A DNA stretch of 64,000 nucleotides from an uncultured Oscillospiraceae bacterium (lineage in GTDB: Bacteria > Bacillota > Clostridia > Oscillospirales > Ruminococcaceae), in assembly GCA_900547455.1 (NCBI GenBank), contig URGV01000005.1, positions 13,743 to 77,742 on the forward strand, written 5' to 3'. Both the position numbers and the translations under genes were made by a program. The stretch's first letter is position 1; each line of letters opens with the position of its first letter. The notes beneath the pieces are model-generated. The model did no database searches. It saw only the letters and a list, made by a program, of their open reading frames with translations, and was not told where the DNA came from. Below are positions 34,671 to 43,174 of the stretch, one piece after another.

Positions 34671-35044
34671 GGATTCCACCTCGTTTAGAAAAGATACTGG
34701 TAAACAGTGCCGCAAACAGGTGCTGCGGCATTACCACTCTATGCCCGGGGTGCAAAAAGTGTTTCTTTTGGCCGAAGCGCGGCAGGGGCAAAGGTGCGCT
34801 TCGGCGCCCCGGTGTCCCACAAAGCGGGCGTGGCACTGGTGATTTTGCGCAAAAAAGGGGCCGATTTTTCTTTTGGGGCATCAGGCATTTTTTGCGGCAA
34901 AGCGGATATACAAACGCGCGCGGGTGTGGTATAATGGGGAAAAAATCAACCATCAGGCAAACCGCAAAAGGGGTACCCCTTTTGCGTCTTTCAGAAAAGC
35001 TGAAAGACAGCCTGCCAACAGGAAACCCCGAAGGAGGAATGAGA
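34671..35044. other. Divergent intergenic region with hairpin-rich leader
   Basis: 374 nt between the cysteine-rich protein gene (minus) and the secreted Ig-like gene (plus). No gene is supported. It holds a plus-strand promoter at 34907-34935, a perfect 24-bp palindrome at 34963-34986 and a second hairpin (GTCTTTCAG / CTGAAAGAC) at 34986-35008. On the minus side a TGCCGCA/TGCGGCA hairpin lies in the leader of the cysteine-rich gene. Confidence 0.6.
34907..34935 (+). promoter_or_regulatory. Putative promoter of the secreted Ig-like gene
   Basis: TATACA (34907-34912), 17-nt spacer, extended -10 TGG-TATAAT (34930-34935). The leader of about 100 nt contains the two tandem hairpins. Confidence 0.65.
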
Positions 35045-37189
35045 ATGAAGAAAAGACTGTTCAGCCCGCTGCTAGCCGCAGCATTAGCAGCGGCATTAGC
35101 CGCGGCGGTGGCGCTGACCGCGGCCACCCTGCCGGCCTTTGCGGACGGAGGGGAAGAAACCCCCATCACCATCGGCCAGTCGCAGCAGCAGGCGGAGTGC
35201 ACCTGCACCGCGCTGTGCACCGGGGACAGTGTCAATGCGGATTGCCCGGTGTGCGGGGCCGGGGGAGCGGATTTGACCGCCTGCGAGGGGACAGCCACAG
35301 CCAGGGCGGCAGCCCTAGCTGCACCTTTGGCGGATGGGGATACGGTCTATGTGGGCGGCGTGGCGCTCAGTGGCAGTACAGGCAGCCCCGCCTACGCCAC
35401 GACGGACGAGAGCGGCAATGTTTCAACAACGGGCGCATCTGCCGACAAATACAACATCAAGTGGGACGGCAGCACCCTGACCTTGAACGGCGCGAAAATC
35501 AAGGGTGGCACCTCTAGTGGATCCCTTTACGCCACCGTAGGCATCTACGCATTCAGCAGTTCCGGGGACGTGTCGTTGAACATTGCATTGCAGGGCGTAA
35601 ACGAGATTTTCGATAGCAGTCACGGGATTTGGGTGTATTCATCTTCTAACGACACAGCCAGCCTGGCCATCACGGGCGAGAACGGCAGCACTCTGATTGC
35701 CAGTGGCAGTTCAAGTGGAATCCTGGTTCAGAGCAACAGCGGCAATGCCACCCTGACTATCCAGAACGCCGATGTCACAGCCGAAAATAGTAGTTCCTCC
35801 GGCGATGGTGTAACAGTGCGGGCCGGCAGTAGTTCGTCAGCCTCTCTGACTGTGGATGGCGGCAGCTTGACAGCGACTGGCAAGAACGACAACGATGCGG
35901 GCATCCGATATACCTTTGGTAGCAGCAGTTCTGGCTCCGGGACGCCCAGCCTGACCGTCAGCGGCAATACCATCGTGCGGGCCAACGGCGGTATCAGCGA
36001 CAACTCCAGCACTGATATCCAGATTGGAGTAGGCGATAATTCTTCAGGCGGCATCGTTTTTGACGGCAACAAGGGCACCGTGTACGGCAATGTGACCTTG
36101 CAGGAGGATTTGACCATCGGCGAGGGCGAGAGCCTGACGCTGGATGACGGTGCAAGCCTGAACACGGGCAATTATACTTTGACAGTGAACGGCGGCACCT
36201 TGACAGACAACGTGACAGGTGATGTAATCTATAAAGTCACCGGCGTGTCGCTGGACAAGACCAGCCTGAACCTGAACCCGGGAAAGGAAGGCACTCTGAC
36301 CGCCACCATCACGCCGAGCAACGCCACCAACCAAAATGTGACGTGGGAGAGCAGCCCCAGCGGCATCGTGACAATCTCGCCCTCAGCGGACACCAAAACG
36401 GCCACTATCACCGCAATAGGTGCAAGTGGAAGCACCGCCACCATCACCGTCACCACAAATGACGGCAGCGAGAAATCTGCCACCTGCACTGTGACGGTCA
36501 CTGAGCCACCCACCGTCTCCGTCACCTCTGTGACGCTGGACAAAACCAGCCTGGCCCTGGATGTGGGCGGCAGCGATACCCTGACAGCAACGGTGGAGCC
36601 TGACAATGCCACCACCAAGACTGTGACGTGGAGCACCAGCGATAAAAATGTCGCCACTGTGCAGGACGGCGTTGTTACCGCTGTAGGCGCAGGCAAAGCG
36701 ACCATCACCGCCGCCGCTTCGGACGGCAGCGGCAAAACCGCCACCTGCGAAGTGACGGTCAACGGCCCGGTAGTCCCCCCACAGCCCAGCGACCCGGCCC
36801 CCAGCCAGCCGGACGGCAGCGGCAGCACCGGCAGCTCCAGCAGCTCCGCGCCCCGGCAACAAGGCCCGGTGGTGCACAATGTCAGCAACTCCAGCGCCTA
36901 CCGCAAGGGCGAGTACGAGTTTTGGATGAAGGTGCGGACGAAGATTGTCTCCGCCAACCCCGGCGAGGTCATCGAGGTCAACGCCCGCGACAACGACAAG
37001 ATGCCAAACTCGGTGATGCAGGCCCTTGCCGCGAAGGAAAACGTCACCCTTCGTATCCGCTGGAACGATGGGGAGGAGATTGTGATTCCTTCCGCCGCGG
37101 CCCTGCAGGAGAAGATGCGGATGTTCTATCCGCTGTCCTACCTTGCAAAATTTGACTTTGCGCAGACCCCGGCCAAAAAGGTGAAATAA
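35045..37189 (+). CDS. Secreted Ig-like (BIG2) repeat protein
   Basis: 714 residues. A signal peptide (MKKRLFSPLL plus an alanine-rich core, cleavage near TLPAFA) is followed by a short cysteine motif (CTCTALC, DCPVCG) common in clostridial surface proteins. Residues about 95-395 are Ser/Gly/Asn-rich with right-handed beta-helix-like repeats. Two BIG2 domains follow (about 397-490 and 492-577), each opening V-T-x-V-x-L-D-K-T-S-L. Then a Pro/Ser linker and a C-terminal domain (about 610-714, EYEFWMKVRTKI to PLSYLAKFDF) end the protein. No LPXTG or choline-binding anchor is visible. ATG 35045 is 7 nt after GGAGG. It is probably exported and loosely wall-bound. Confidence 0.85.
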   Translation: MKKRLFSPLLAAALAAALAAAVALTAATLPAFADGGEETPITIGQSQQQAECTCTALCTGDSVNADCPVCGAGGADLTACEGTATARAAALAAPLADGDTVYVGGVALSGSTGSPAYATTDESGNVSTTGASADKYNIKWDGSTLTLNGAKIKGGTSSGSLYATVGIYAFSSSGDVSLNIALQGVNEIFDSSHGIWVYSSSNDTASLAITGENGSTLIASGSSSGILVQSNSGNATLTIQNADVTAENSSSSGDGVTVRAGSSSSASLTVDGGSLTATGKNDNDAGIRYTFGSSSSGSGTPSLTVSGNTIVRANGGISDNSSTDIQIGVGDNSSGGIVFDGNKGTVYGNVTLQEDLTIGEGESLTLDDGASLNTGNYTLTVNGGTLTDNVTGDVIYKVTGVSLDKTSLNLNPGKEGTLTATITPSNATNQNVTWESSPSGIVTISPSADTKTATITAIGASGSTATITVTTNDGSEKSATCTVTVTEPPTVSVTSVTLDKTSLALDVGGSDTLTATVEPDNATTKTVTWSTSDKNVATVQDGVVTAVGAGKATITAAASDGSGKTATCEVTVNGPVVPPQPSDPAPSQPDGSGSTGSSSSSAPRQQGPVVHNVSNSSAYRKGEYEFWMKVRTKIVSANPGEVIEVNARDNDKMPNSVMQALAAKENVTLRIRWNDGEEIVIPSAAALQEKMRMFYPLSYLAKFDFAQTPAKKVK

Positions 37190-37203
37190 AAAAATCAAGC
37201 GGC

Positions 37204-37240
37204 AAAATCCGGCGGGAGAAGGCTCCTGCCGGATTTTTTT
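37204..37240 (+). terminator. Terminator of the Ig-like protein gene
   Basis: AAATCCGGCGGGAG / CTCCTGCCGGATTT stem (one G-T pair), 4-nt loop, then T-run. Confidence 0.88.
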
Positions 37241-37628
37241 GCGCCCTCCAAACAGGAATAAAGACCCACACCGGGGAGGTGCGGGCCTTTATTTAGGAGA
37301 GTATTATGAAGAAAAAAAGAAGTGATAAGAGGTTGTCAAAAATCACTGGTGAAGCCCCAAAGCGGGCTTCTTTATAAAAACAAACCGAAAGGTTTGGATT
37401 GTAGTTGGTCTGCCCCGCCCATTATGCCGGTATTCCGTCCACATAATGGGCTAACAGTTGTTCTATTTTTCGAAAAAGAACCGACGAAGAAAAAATATAT
37501 CAAAAAAGAAATTGCGATCAGAACTGTTTGTTGGTCCGGCGTCCTCCTTTCCTTTGACTGTATCTACAGTATATACCAAAGATGTGTATTTGGTATAGCA
37601 CAGTTTTAAACAAATTTTGAAAGCTGTA
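37241..37628. other. AT-rich intergenic region with inverted repeats, no gene
   Basis: A second imperfect hairpin (37257-37295, AATAAAG stems) and a GAAGCCC/GGGCTTC hairpin (37348-37370) follow the terminator. Further on are ACTGTA-TC-TACAGT (37557-37570) and TATACCAAA-N8-TTTGGTATA (37572-37597). The reading frames here lack ribosome sites and family resemblance. Confidence 0.55.
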
Positions 37629-37665
37629 CAAAAAAGGCGAACGGCCATTTTGGGCCGTTCGCCTT
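37629..37665 (-). terminator. Terminator of the 96-residue hypothetical gene
   Basis: AAGGCGAACGGCC pairs with GGCCGTTCGCCTT around a short loop; the T-run lies on the minus-strand side. Confidence 0.85.
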
Positions 37666-37692
37666 GTGGGTTTTGCGGGGAAAATCCCGGGG

Positions 37693-37983
37693 TTAGCTGA
37701 TGCGAATCTGCGCTGCCTTCTCCGGCTTAAAGTCGTTCTGCAGGTCGTAGATGTTGTGGGTAGTGGAGTCGCGCAGGACGCGGCCGTTCAGCGAATAGGT
37801 GCGGATGAAGCGCTTGTTGTCAACGGTGGTCCAGTACTCGGTGTCCCAGGTCAGATAGCCGTCGCCGTCGGTCTCCGGAGCCGGCAGCACAAAGTCTACC
37901 TGGCGGCCCGCTCTCATCAGTTCGATCAGGCTGTCATAGGTGACGTCCAGTTCTACTTTGTTTACGATATCGGTTGCTTTCAT
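37693..37983 (-). CDS. Hypothetical protein, 96 residues
   Basis: Not recognised. A small soluble acidic protein with a predicted helix (VTYDSLIELMRAGRQVDF), then a beta-rich part (GYLTWDTEYWTTVDNKRFIRTYSLNGR). The start is ATG 37983 behind GGAAAGGAATG; upstream codons in frame lie over the promoter. It has its own promoter and terminator. Its promoter matches that of the next minus-strand unknown gene, so the two may be co-regulated. Confidence 0.65.
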   Translation of the reverse strand: MKATDIVNKVELDVTYDSLIELMRAGRQVDFVLPAPETDGDGYLTWDTEYWTTVDNKRFIRTYSLNGRVLRDSTTHNIYDLQNDFKPEKAAQIRIS

Positions 37984-38050
37984 GTCGATACATTCCTTTC
38001 CTTTAGCGTCCGTTTTCAAATGAAGGGGAAAACGGATTTTTACGCCCTTC

Positions 38051-38079
38051 ATTATACTCTTTTTTGGGAAAATACACAA
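38051..38079 (-). promoter_or_regulatory. Promoter of the 96-residue hypothetical gene
   Basis: Minus strand: TTGTGT (38074-38079), 17-nt spacer, perfect TATAAT (38051-38056). Confidence 0.8.
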
Positions 38080-38110
38080 TCCCTAAACCGAAAAACCGGC
38101 AAAAGAAATG

Positions 38111-38536
38111 TTAAAATCCGCGCAGTGTGGCCTGAATGTCCACGCCCATCCGGGTGAACACTGCGGTTATTTTCTGGTGAGCGTTGCGCACATCCTGCTT
38201 TTTGTCCATGACCTGCCGGTCGGTCAGGCTGCGGTTTTTCTCGCTGCGCTGCTCGGCCGGTGCGCCCAGGTCGTCCCGAAGAAAATTGAGACCGATGTAG
38301 ATGACTTTGAGCTCATTTAAGCTAAAGGACTGGCGGCTGTCCTCCAGCTTTTTTCTCACCGACTCGATGTGGCCGAGGTTCTGGTTGGCGTTTTCCTCGC
38401 TGACTTCTTTAAAATTTTTGCGCGCCAGAAAATCCTGGATGTCCTTTTCCAAAAGGTCCAGTCCCTCCTGGATGCAGTCCAGGTCCGCCTGATACAGAGC
38501 GCTGGAGGTGACGCCCTTTTTTATATTGCATTTCAT
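38111..38536 (-). CDS. Hypothetical helical protein, 141 residues
   Basis: Not recognised. Charged and almost entirely helical, with heptad-like patterns (DLDCIQEGLDLLEKDIQDFL, HIESVRKKLEDSRQSF), no signal or membrane helix. ATG 38536 follows AAAGGAAG. It starts divergently from asnS with 220 nt between them. The stop lies about 125 nt before the start of the next minus-strand unknown gene, with no clear terminator between. Confidence 0.65.
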   Translation of the reverse strand: MKCNIKKGVTSSALYQADLDCIQEGLDLLEKDIQDFLARKNFKEVSEENANQNLGHIESVRKKLEDSRQSFSLNELKVIYIGLNFLRDDLGAPAEQRSEKNRSLTDRQVMDKKQDVRNAHQKITAVFTRMGVDIQATLRGF

Positions 38537-38574
38537 CTGAAAAGACTTCCTTTCTGTCTGTGGAATACAGTTTT

Positions 38575-38603
38575 ATTCTATCATACTTTGTGCAGGAACA
38601 CAA
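38575..38603 (-). promoter_or_regulatory. Promoter of the 141-residue hypothetical gene
   Basis: Minus strand: TTGTGT (38598-38603), 17-nt spacer, TGA-TAGAAT extended -10 (38575-38580). The -35 is identical to that of the neighbouring unknown gene. Confidence 0.7.
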
Positions 38604-38643
38604 TCTTTGGCAAAATTTTTATGAAAACCGCATGAGAACGGGA

Positions 38644-38672
38644 TTGATTCTTGGGCGAAAACGTATTATAAT
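38644..38672 (+). promoter_or_regulatory. Promoter of asnS
   Basis: TTGATT (38644-38649), 17-nt spacer, TATAAT (38667-38672). The leader of about 80 nt is too short for a T-box. Confidence 0.8.
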
Positions 38673-38759
38673 AGGCTATATTGCGAGACAAAAGCCGCAA
38701 TATCCTTCCGCCAAAAAACTGGGTGGAAGCGAAAATCTATAATGATGGAGGTAAAAACG

Positions 38760-40154
38760 ATGCAAAGAGTAGAACTGAGAAAGCTCGCAGCCAGCTCTCA
38801 GCAGTACGCGGATCAGCAGCTGACTGTAGCCGGATGGGTCAGAACCATTCGCACATCCAAAAGCCTGGGCTTTATTGAATTGAACGACGGTACTTGCTTT
38901 CAGAATTTGCAGGTAGTGTTCGAAGAAGGCAAGGTGAACAATTTCAATGAGGTCGGGAAACTCAACGTCGGCGCTTCCATTATTGTCACCGGAACGCTCA
39001 TCCTGACCCCAGAGGCCAAGCAGCCCTATGAAATCCACGCAGCTACTATCGAGGTGGAAGGCAACTCCACACCCGATTATCCGTTGCAGAAAAAGCGCCA
39101 CTCGATGGAGTTCTTGCGCACCATCGCACACCTGCGCCCCAGAACCAACACCTTCAGCGCGGTGTTCCGTGTCCGTTCCGAAGCGGCTTTCGCCATCCAC
39201 AAATTCTTTAATGAGCGCGGCTTTGTCTACGTCCACACCCCGCTGATCACCGGAAGTGACTGCGAGGGCGCCGGCGAAATGTTCCGCGTCACCACCCTGG
39301 ATATGGAGAACCCGCCCCGCACCGAGGACGGCAAGGTCGATTTCAGCCAGGACTTTTTCGGCAAGCCAACCAGCCTGACCGTCTCCGGCCAGCTGGAGGG
39401 CGAGTGCATGGCGATGGCCTTCTCCAACATCTATACCTTTGGCCCGACCTTCCGCGCTGAAAAATCCAACACCACCCGCCACGCTGCGGAGTTCTGGATG
39501 ATGGAGCCGGAGATCGCCTTCGCGGACCTGACCGACATGATGAATCTGGCCGAGGACATGATGAAGTATGTCCTGTCCTATGTCATGGAGCACTGCCCGA
39601 AGGAGATGGCCTTCTTCAACCAGTTTATCGACAAGGGCCTGATCGAGCGCCTGCAGCACATCGTCAACTCCGACTTTGTCCGCCTGCCCTACACCGAGGC
39701 GGTTAAGCTGCTGGAGGAGCACAAGGACGAGTTTGAGTACCCGGTATACTGGGGCTGCGACCTGCAGACCGAGCACGAGCGCTACCTGACCGAGCAGCTC
39801 TTTAAGAAGCCGGTTTTTGTCACCGACTATCCGAAGGAGATCAAGGCCTTCTACATGCGCATCAACGACGACAACAAGACCGTTGCGGCGGCCGACCTGC
39901 TGGTGCCGGGCATCGGAGAGATCATCGGCGGCAGCCAGCGTGAGGAGCGCTACGACGTGCTGCTCAACCGCATCCGCGAGCTGGGACTCAACGAGGAGGA
40001 CTACTCCTGGTACCTCGACCTGCGCAAATATGGCGGCACCAAGCACGCAGGCTACGGCCTTGGCTTTGAGCGCCTGATCATGTACATCACCGGTGTCAGC
40101 AACATCCGCGACGTACTGCCATTCCCCAGAACCACCGGTTCTGCGGAGTTTTAA
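38760..40154 (+). CDS. asnS: Asparaginyl-tRNA synthetase
   Basis: 464 residues, class IIb synthetase. The N-terminal OB-fold ([22 protein letters not shown]) binds the anticodon. Motif 2 ([24 protein letters not shown]) and motif 3 ([16 protein letters not shown]) of class II are clear. The [18 protein letters not shown] segment separates AsnRS from AspRS. ATG 38760 is 8 nt after GGAGG. It charges tRNA-Asn directly, so Asn-tRNA need not be made by amidation. Confidence 0.97.
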   Translation: MQRVELRKLAASSQQYADQQLTVAGWVRTIRTSKSLGFIELNDGTCFQNLQVVFEEGKVNNFNEVGKLNVGASIIVTGTLILTPEAKQPYEIHAATIEVEGNSTPDYPLQKKRHSMEFLRTIAHLRPRTNTFSAVFRVRSEAAFAIHKFFNERGFVYVHTPLITGSDCEGAGEMFRVTTLDMENPPRTEDGKVDFSQDFFGKPTSLTVSGQLEGECMAMAFSNIYTFGPTFRAEKSNTTRHAAEFWMMEPEIAFADLTDMMNLAEDMMKYVLSYVMEHCPKEMAFFNQFIDKGLIERLQHIVNSDFVRLPYTEAVKLLEEHKDEFEYPVYWGCDLQTEHERYLTEQLFKKPVFVTDYPKEIKAFYMRINDDNKTVAAADLLVPGIGEIIGGSQREERYDVLLNRIRELGLNEEDYSWYLDLRKYGGTKHAGYGLGFERLIMYITGVSNIRDVLPFPRTTGSAEF

Positions 40155-40187
40155 AAAAAGAGGGGGGATCCCCCCTCTTTTTTATTC
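40153..40187 (+). terminator. Terminator of asnS
   Basis: A palindromic A6-GAGGGGGG-ATC-style stem with T-run on both strands (perfect 15-bp arms around the centre of GGATCC). Confidence 0.9.
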
Positions 40188-40194
40188 CCTCTTT

Positions 40195-40599
40195 TTCCAC
40201 CTCTGCCGTGGGGATAGCTTGTTTCCTTGCGAGGGGGCAGGTCGTCAGACTTGGCTCCTGCCCTAACCAGGAGGGCGCTCCGCCCCTCCACCCCGCGGGT
40301 GACTTTCCCGACGCGGGGAAAGTCACCAAAGGCGCGCCAGGGGCTGTGCCCTTTGGAATCCCCCGGTGCGTAGTCACCGCCCTTGCTGCGCTCGCTTACG
40401 CATCGCGCCGGGCTACCTTCTACCACAAAAATAAGATCGATTTGCCACTTTGAGCTGGTGGACAAATCGGTCTTATTTTTTCCTTTGGTTCCATCAAGGG
40501 AACACTTCCTGCTGTCAATCCGTGGCACGGCAGGGTTGTCCCCGAGGATGCTCGATGGTTTAATCTATCGCGAACAATAACGCGGTATAAATCCCAGGA
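40195..40599 (-). repeat. Dispersed structured element A1 (minus orientation)
   Basis: A gene-free stretch that shares about 270 nt with 56920-57185. In minus orientation it has a GGTGACTTTCCC/GGGAAAGTCACC hairpin (40298-40327), then a GGAGGG-GCGGAGCG-CCCTCC hairpin (around 40271-40290). In the other direction come the segment GGCTGTGCCCTTTGGAATCCCC, a long imperfect hairpin at about 40432-40478 (GATTTGCCAC / GTGGACAAATC, running into T-rich DNA) and TCAATCCGTGGC. Small reading frames across it are shadows. The long hairpin may also end the minus-strand helicase transcript. Confidence 0.75.
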
Positions 40600-43053
40600 C
40601 TATCGGGGTGAAGTCCCCCAAAAATCCGCCAGCTGGGCCTCCAGTTCCTCCTGACTGAAAATGCACCGTGCCTGCGCCCAGTGGGCGGGGAATAACCTCC
40701 GGTAGGACGGCGCGGCAAAGCGGTCGTCCAGCAGCATCACCACACCCCGGTCGCTGTCACTGCGGATGACCCGCCCGGCTGCCTGCAGCACCTTGTTCAT
40801 GCCGGGATAGCGGTAGGCAAAATCGTAGCCCATCTGGTTCTTATCCTGGTAGTAGTCGCGCAAAATCTCCTGCTGCGCCCCCACCTTTGGCAGGCCGGTG
40901 CCGATGATGGCGCTGCCCAGCAGCTTCTCTCCCTTTAAATCGACCCCCTCCGAGTAGATGCCGCCCAGCACCGCGAAAGCGAGCAGGGGAGCGTTCGGGT
41001 GTGGATTGTCAAAGCGGCGCAGAAACTGCTCCCGCTGGCTGTCGTCCATCTCGGGGGATTGCAGCAGCAGCTCCACCTCCGGGTAGAGCTTGGAGAAAGT
41101 CTCTGCCTCCATCTGCAAATATTGATAGGAAGGAAAGTAGGCCAGATAGTTTCCGATTTTGGCGCTGACCATCGCAAAGAGCAGCCGCGCGATGGGGACA
41201 AGGCTCTCCTCCCGGGCGGCCCAGCGGGTGTTGATCTGCGGGCAGATGAGCAGGCAGAGATTTTGCGGGTCAAAGGGGGAGGGCAGCGCGTAAGAATGGG
41301 TCACCTCTTGAGGGTTGTCGCAGCCCAGCACCGTTTTATAATAGGAAGGCGGGGAGAGGGTGGCCGAAAAGAGCGCGGTGCACCGCCCCAGCTTCAGACG
41401 GCTGTCCACCATCTCTGCCGGGTCCAGGCAGAGCAGCTTGACGGTGACCTCGGAGCGGTAGGAGGAGACGAAAAAGACAAACCGCTCGTCGAACAGCTCG
41501 GCGATGCGCAGCCAGAAGCGCAGATCAAAGTAGAGCTGCAAAATCTCCTGCGGCAGCTTTTCGTCCTGCGCAAACAGGCCGCGGTGCAGCTTGTCCCGGC
41601 GCTGCTCCTCCAACATCCGGGAGCAGACCGAGAGCAGATGCCGCGCGCTGCGCAGAAAGCTGTCCGGAATCGAGCGGGCGGTCAAAAAGCGCTCTTTGGC
41701 GCTGTCTTCACCGGAAAGAATCTGCTTTTTGAGCGCAAGCATCTCCCGGTTGAGTGAGGAGATCGCCTTCTCCAACGGCTTTGAGAGGGGAGCGGCCAGC
41801 TTTTTGCAGGACAGTACCTGCGATTTTTGCAGGGTGGCCGAATACATTGCCCGCGCCCGGTCGACCAGATTGTGCGCCTCGTCGATCAGAAAACAGTAGT
41901 CCCCGCGGTGGTCGAAGAATCGCTTGAGGTAGACCACCGGATCGAACAGATAATTGTAGTCGCAGATGATGGCGTCGCACCAGGTGGAGAGATCCAGCCC
42001 CAGCTCGAAGGGACAGAGCTGCTTTTCCTTTGCCCAGTGCTCGATCACCTCGCGGGTGAAGGCGTCCTCCTGCCCCAGCATCTCAAACAGGACATCCTGC
42101 ACCCGGTCGTAGTAGCCCCGCGCGTAGGGGCAGTCGTCGGGGTTGCATAGCCGTTCCTCCAGAAAGCAGATCTTGTCCTTGGCGGTCAGCGTCACCCGCT
42201 TTAAGCGCATCCCCTTCTGCTGCATCAGCGCAAAACCCTCCTCAGCAACCGCACGGGTGGAGGTCTTGGCGGTGAGGTAGAAGATGTGGGAGAGCTTTTG
42301 CTCCCCCATCGCCTTGACCGCGGGGAAGAGGGAGGAGATGGTCTTGCCGATGCCGGTAGGGGCCTGACAGAACACGCGTGAACCGGAAGCGGCTGCGCGG
42401 TAGATTACCGCTGCCATCTGCCGCTGCCCCTCGCGGTAGGAGGCAAAAGGGAAAGGGAGGGCAAGCGCCTGCTGATTGCGCAGCACAGACCAGTCGGCGC
42501 GCAGCTGCGCCCAGCGGTGGTAGCGGCGTAGCAGATCCAGGTAAAAGCTTTCCAGCTCCTGCGCGGCAAAGCGAGCGGTGAACTGCTGCAGCTCCTCGGT
42601 CTCCACCTGGCAATAGATCAGCCGCACCTCGACGGTGTCCAGCTTTTCCTGTTGGGAGAGGATGAAGGCGTAGCACTTGGCCTGTGCCCAGTGCAGCGAG
42701 TTGTAGCCGGGGGTATCCGGTTGGCCGCTGAGCAGCGAGAGGGGCAGCTCGGTGGTCTTGATCTCCTCGATGATGGCACTTCCATCCTCCCGCAGTACGC
42801 CGTCCGCCCGGCCATAGACCGAAAAGAGGATGCCGTCCAGCTCCCGCTCATCCGAAAAGACGACCTCAGAGCGGTAGGCTTCGCCGTGGCGCTCGTGGGC
42901 CTGGCGCTGGAGCTTGCGGTGCAGGCGGGAGCCCTCATTGGCACGCTGGTAGAGGTCGGCGCTGCCGCCACGGTTGTCGATGCTGCCGCTGGCAAGGATG
43001 AACTCGACCAGCTCCCGCACCGAGAGCGACACCTTGGAAATTGGCTGCTGCAT
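40600..43053 (-). CDS. PD-(D/E)XK nuclease fused to XPD/DinG-type iron-sulfur helicase
   Basis: 817 residues. The N-terminal 170 residues look like a Cas4/RecB-type nuclease: ANEGSRLHRKLQ, then YGRADGVL (metal aspartate) and IIEEIKTTELP (E-x-K). The rest is a superfamily 2 Rad3/XPD helicase: Walker A APTGIGKT (near 235), four cysteines of an iron-sulfur domain (CFLEERLCNPDDC near 297-310 and LCPFELG), DEAH in LIDEAHNLVD, and C-terminal motifs V/VI (GGIYSEGVDLKGEKL, QAAGRVIRSDSDRG). It likely unwinds 5'-3' and processes DNA repair intermediates. Start ATG 43053 follows AGGGGG. Confidence 0.9.
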   Translation of the reverse strand: MQQPISKVSLSVRELVEFILASGSIDNRGGSADLYQRANEGSRLHRKLQRQAHERHGEAYRSEVVFSDERELDGILFSVYGRADGVLREDGSAIIEEIKTTELPLSLLSGQPDTPGYNSLHWAQAKCYAFILSQQEKLDTVEVRLIYCQVETEELQQFTARFAAQELESFYLDLLRRYHRWAQLRADWSVLRNQQALALPFPFASYREGQRQMAAVIYRAAASGSRVFCQAPTGIGKTISSLFPAVKAMGEQKLSHIFYLTAKTSTRAVAEEGFALMQQKGMRLKRVTLTAKDKICFLEERLCNPDDCPYARGYYDRVQDVLFEMLGQEDAFTREVIEHWAKEKQLCPFELGLDLSTWCDAIICDYNYLFDPVVYLKRFFDHRGDYCFLIDEAHNLVDRARAMYSATLQKSQVLSCKKLAAPLSKPLEKAISSLNREMLALKKQILSGEDSAKERFLTARSIPDSFLRSARHLLSVCSRMLEEQRRDKLHRGLFAQDEKLPQEILQLYFDLRFWLRIAELFDERFVFFVSSYRSEVTVKLLCLDPAEMVDSRLKLGRCTALFSATLSPPSYYKTVLGCDNPQEVTHSYALPSPFDPQNLCLLICPQINTRWAAREESLVPIARLLFAMVSAKIGNYLAYFPSYQYLQMEAETFSKLYPEVELLLQSPEMDDSQREQFLRRFDNPHPNAPLLAFAVLGGIYSEGVDLKGEKLLGSAIIGTGLPKVGAQQEILRDYYQDKNQMGYDFAYRYPGMNKVLQAAGRVIRSDSDRGVVMLLDDRFAAPSYRRLFPAHWAQARCIFSQEELEAQLADFWGTSPR

Positions 43054-43174
43054 GAAAAATCCCCCTATTGCGCAAAATTCAGAACAGGTATATTATAACA
43101 TAAAACCCTGCCGGGAGGAAGGAGGGGAGCACTCCTCTGCGCGCTGTCCCGCAAAATAAAAAGGAGGTCCTGCG

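Noticed and set aside
37322-37609. A 95-codon frame after the Ig-like gene
   Set aside because: It crosses terminators and inverted repeats, has no ribosome site and resembles no protein family.
38673-38759. T-box leader for asnS
   Set aside because: The leader is about 80 nt with no specifier loop or T-box sequence.
40208-40580. Small proteins in the A1 element
   Set aside because: The same peptide appears in A2 only because the DNA element is repeated; it has no start signal, and structure rather than frame is conserved.
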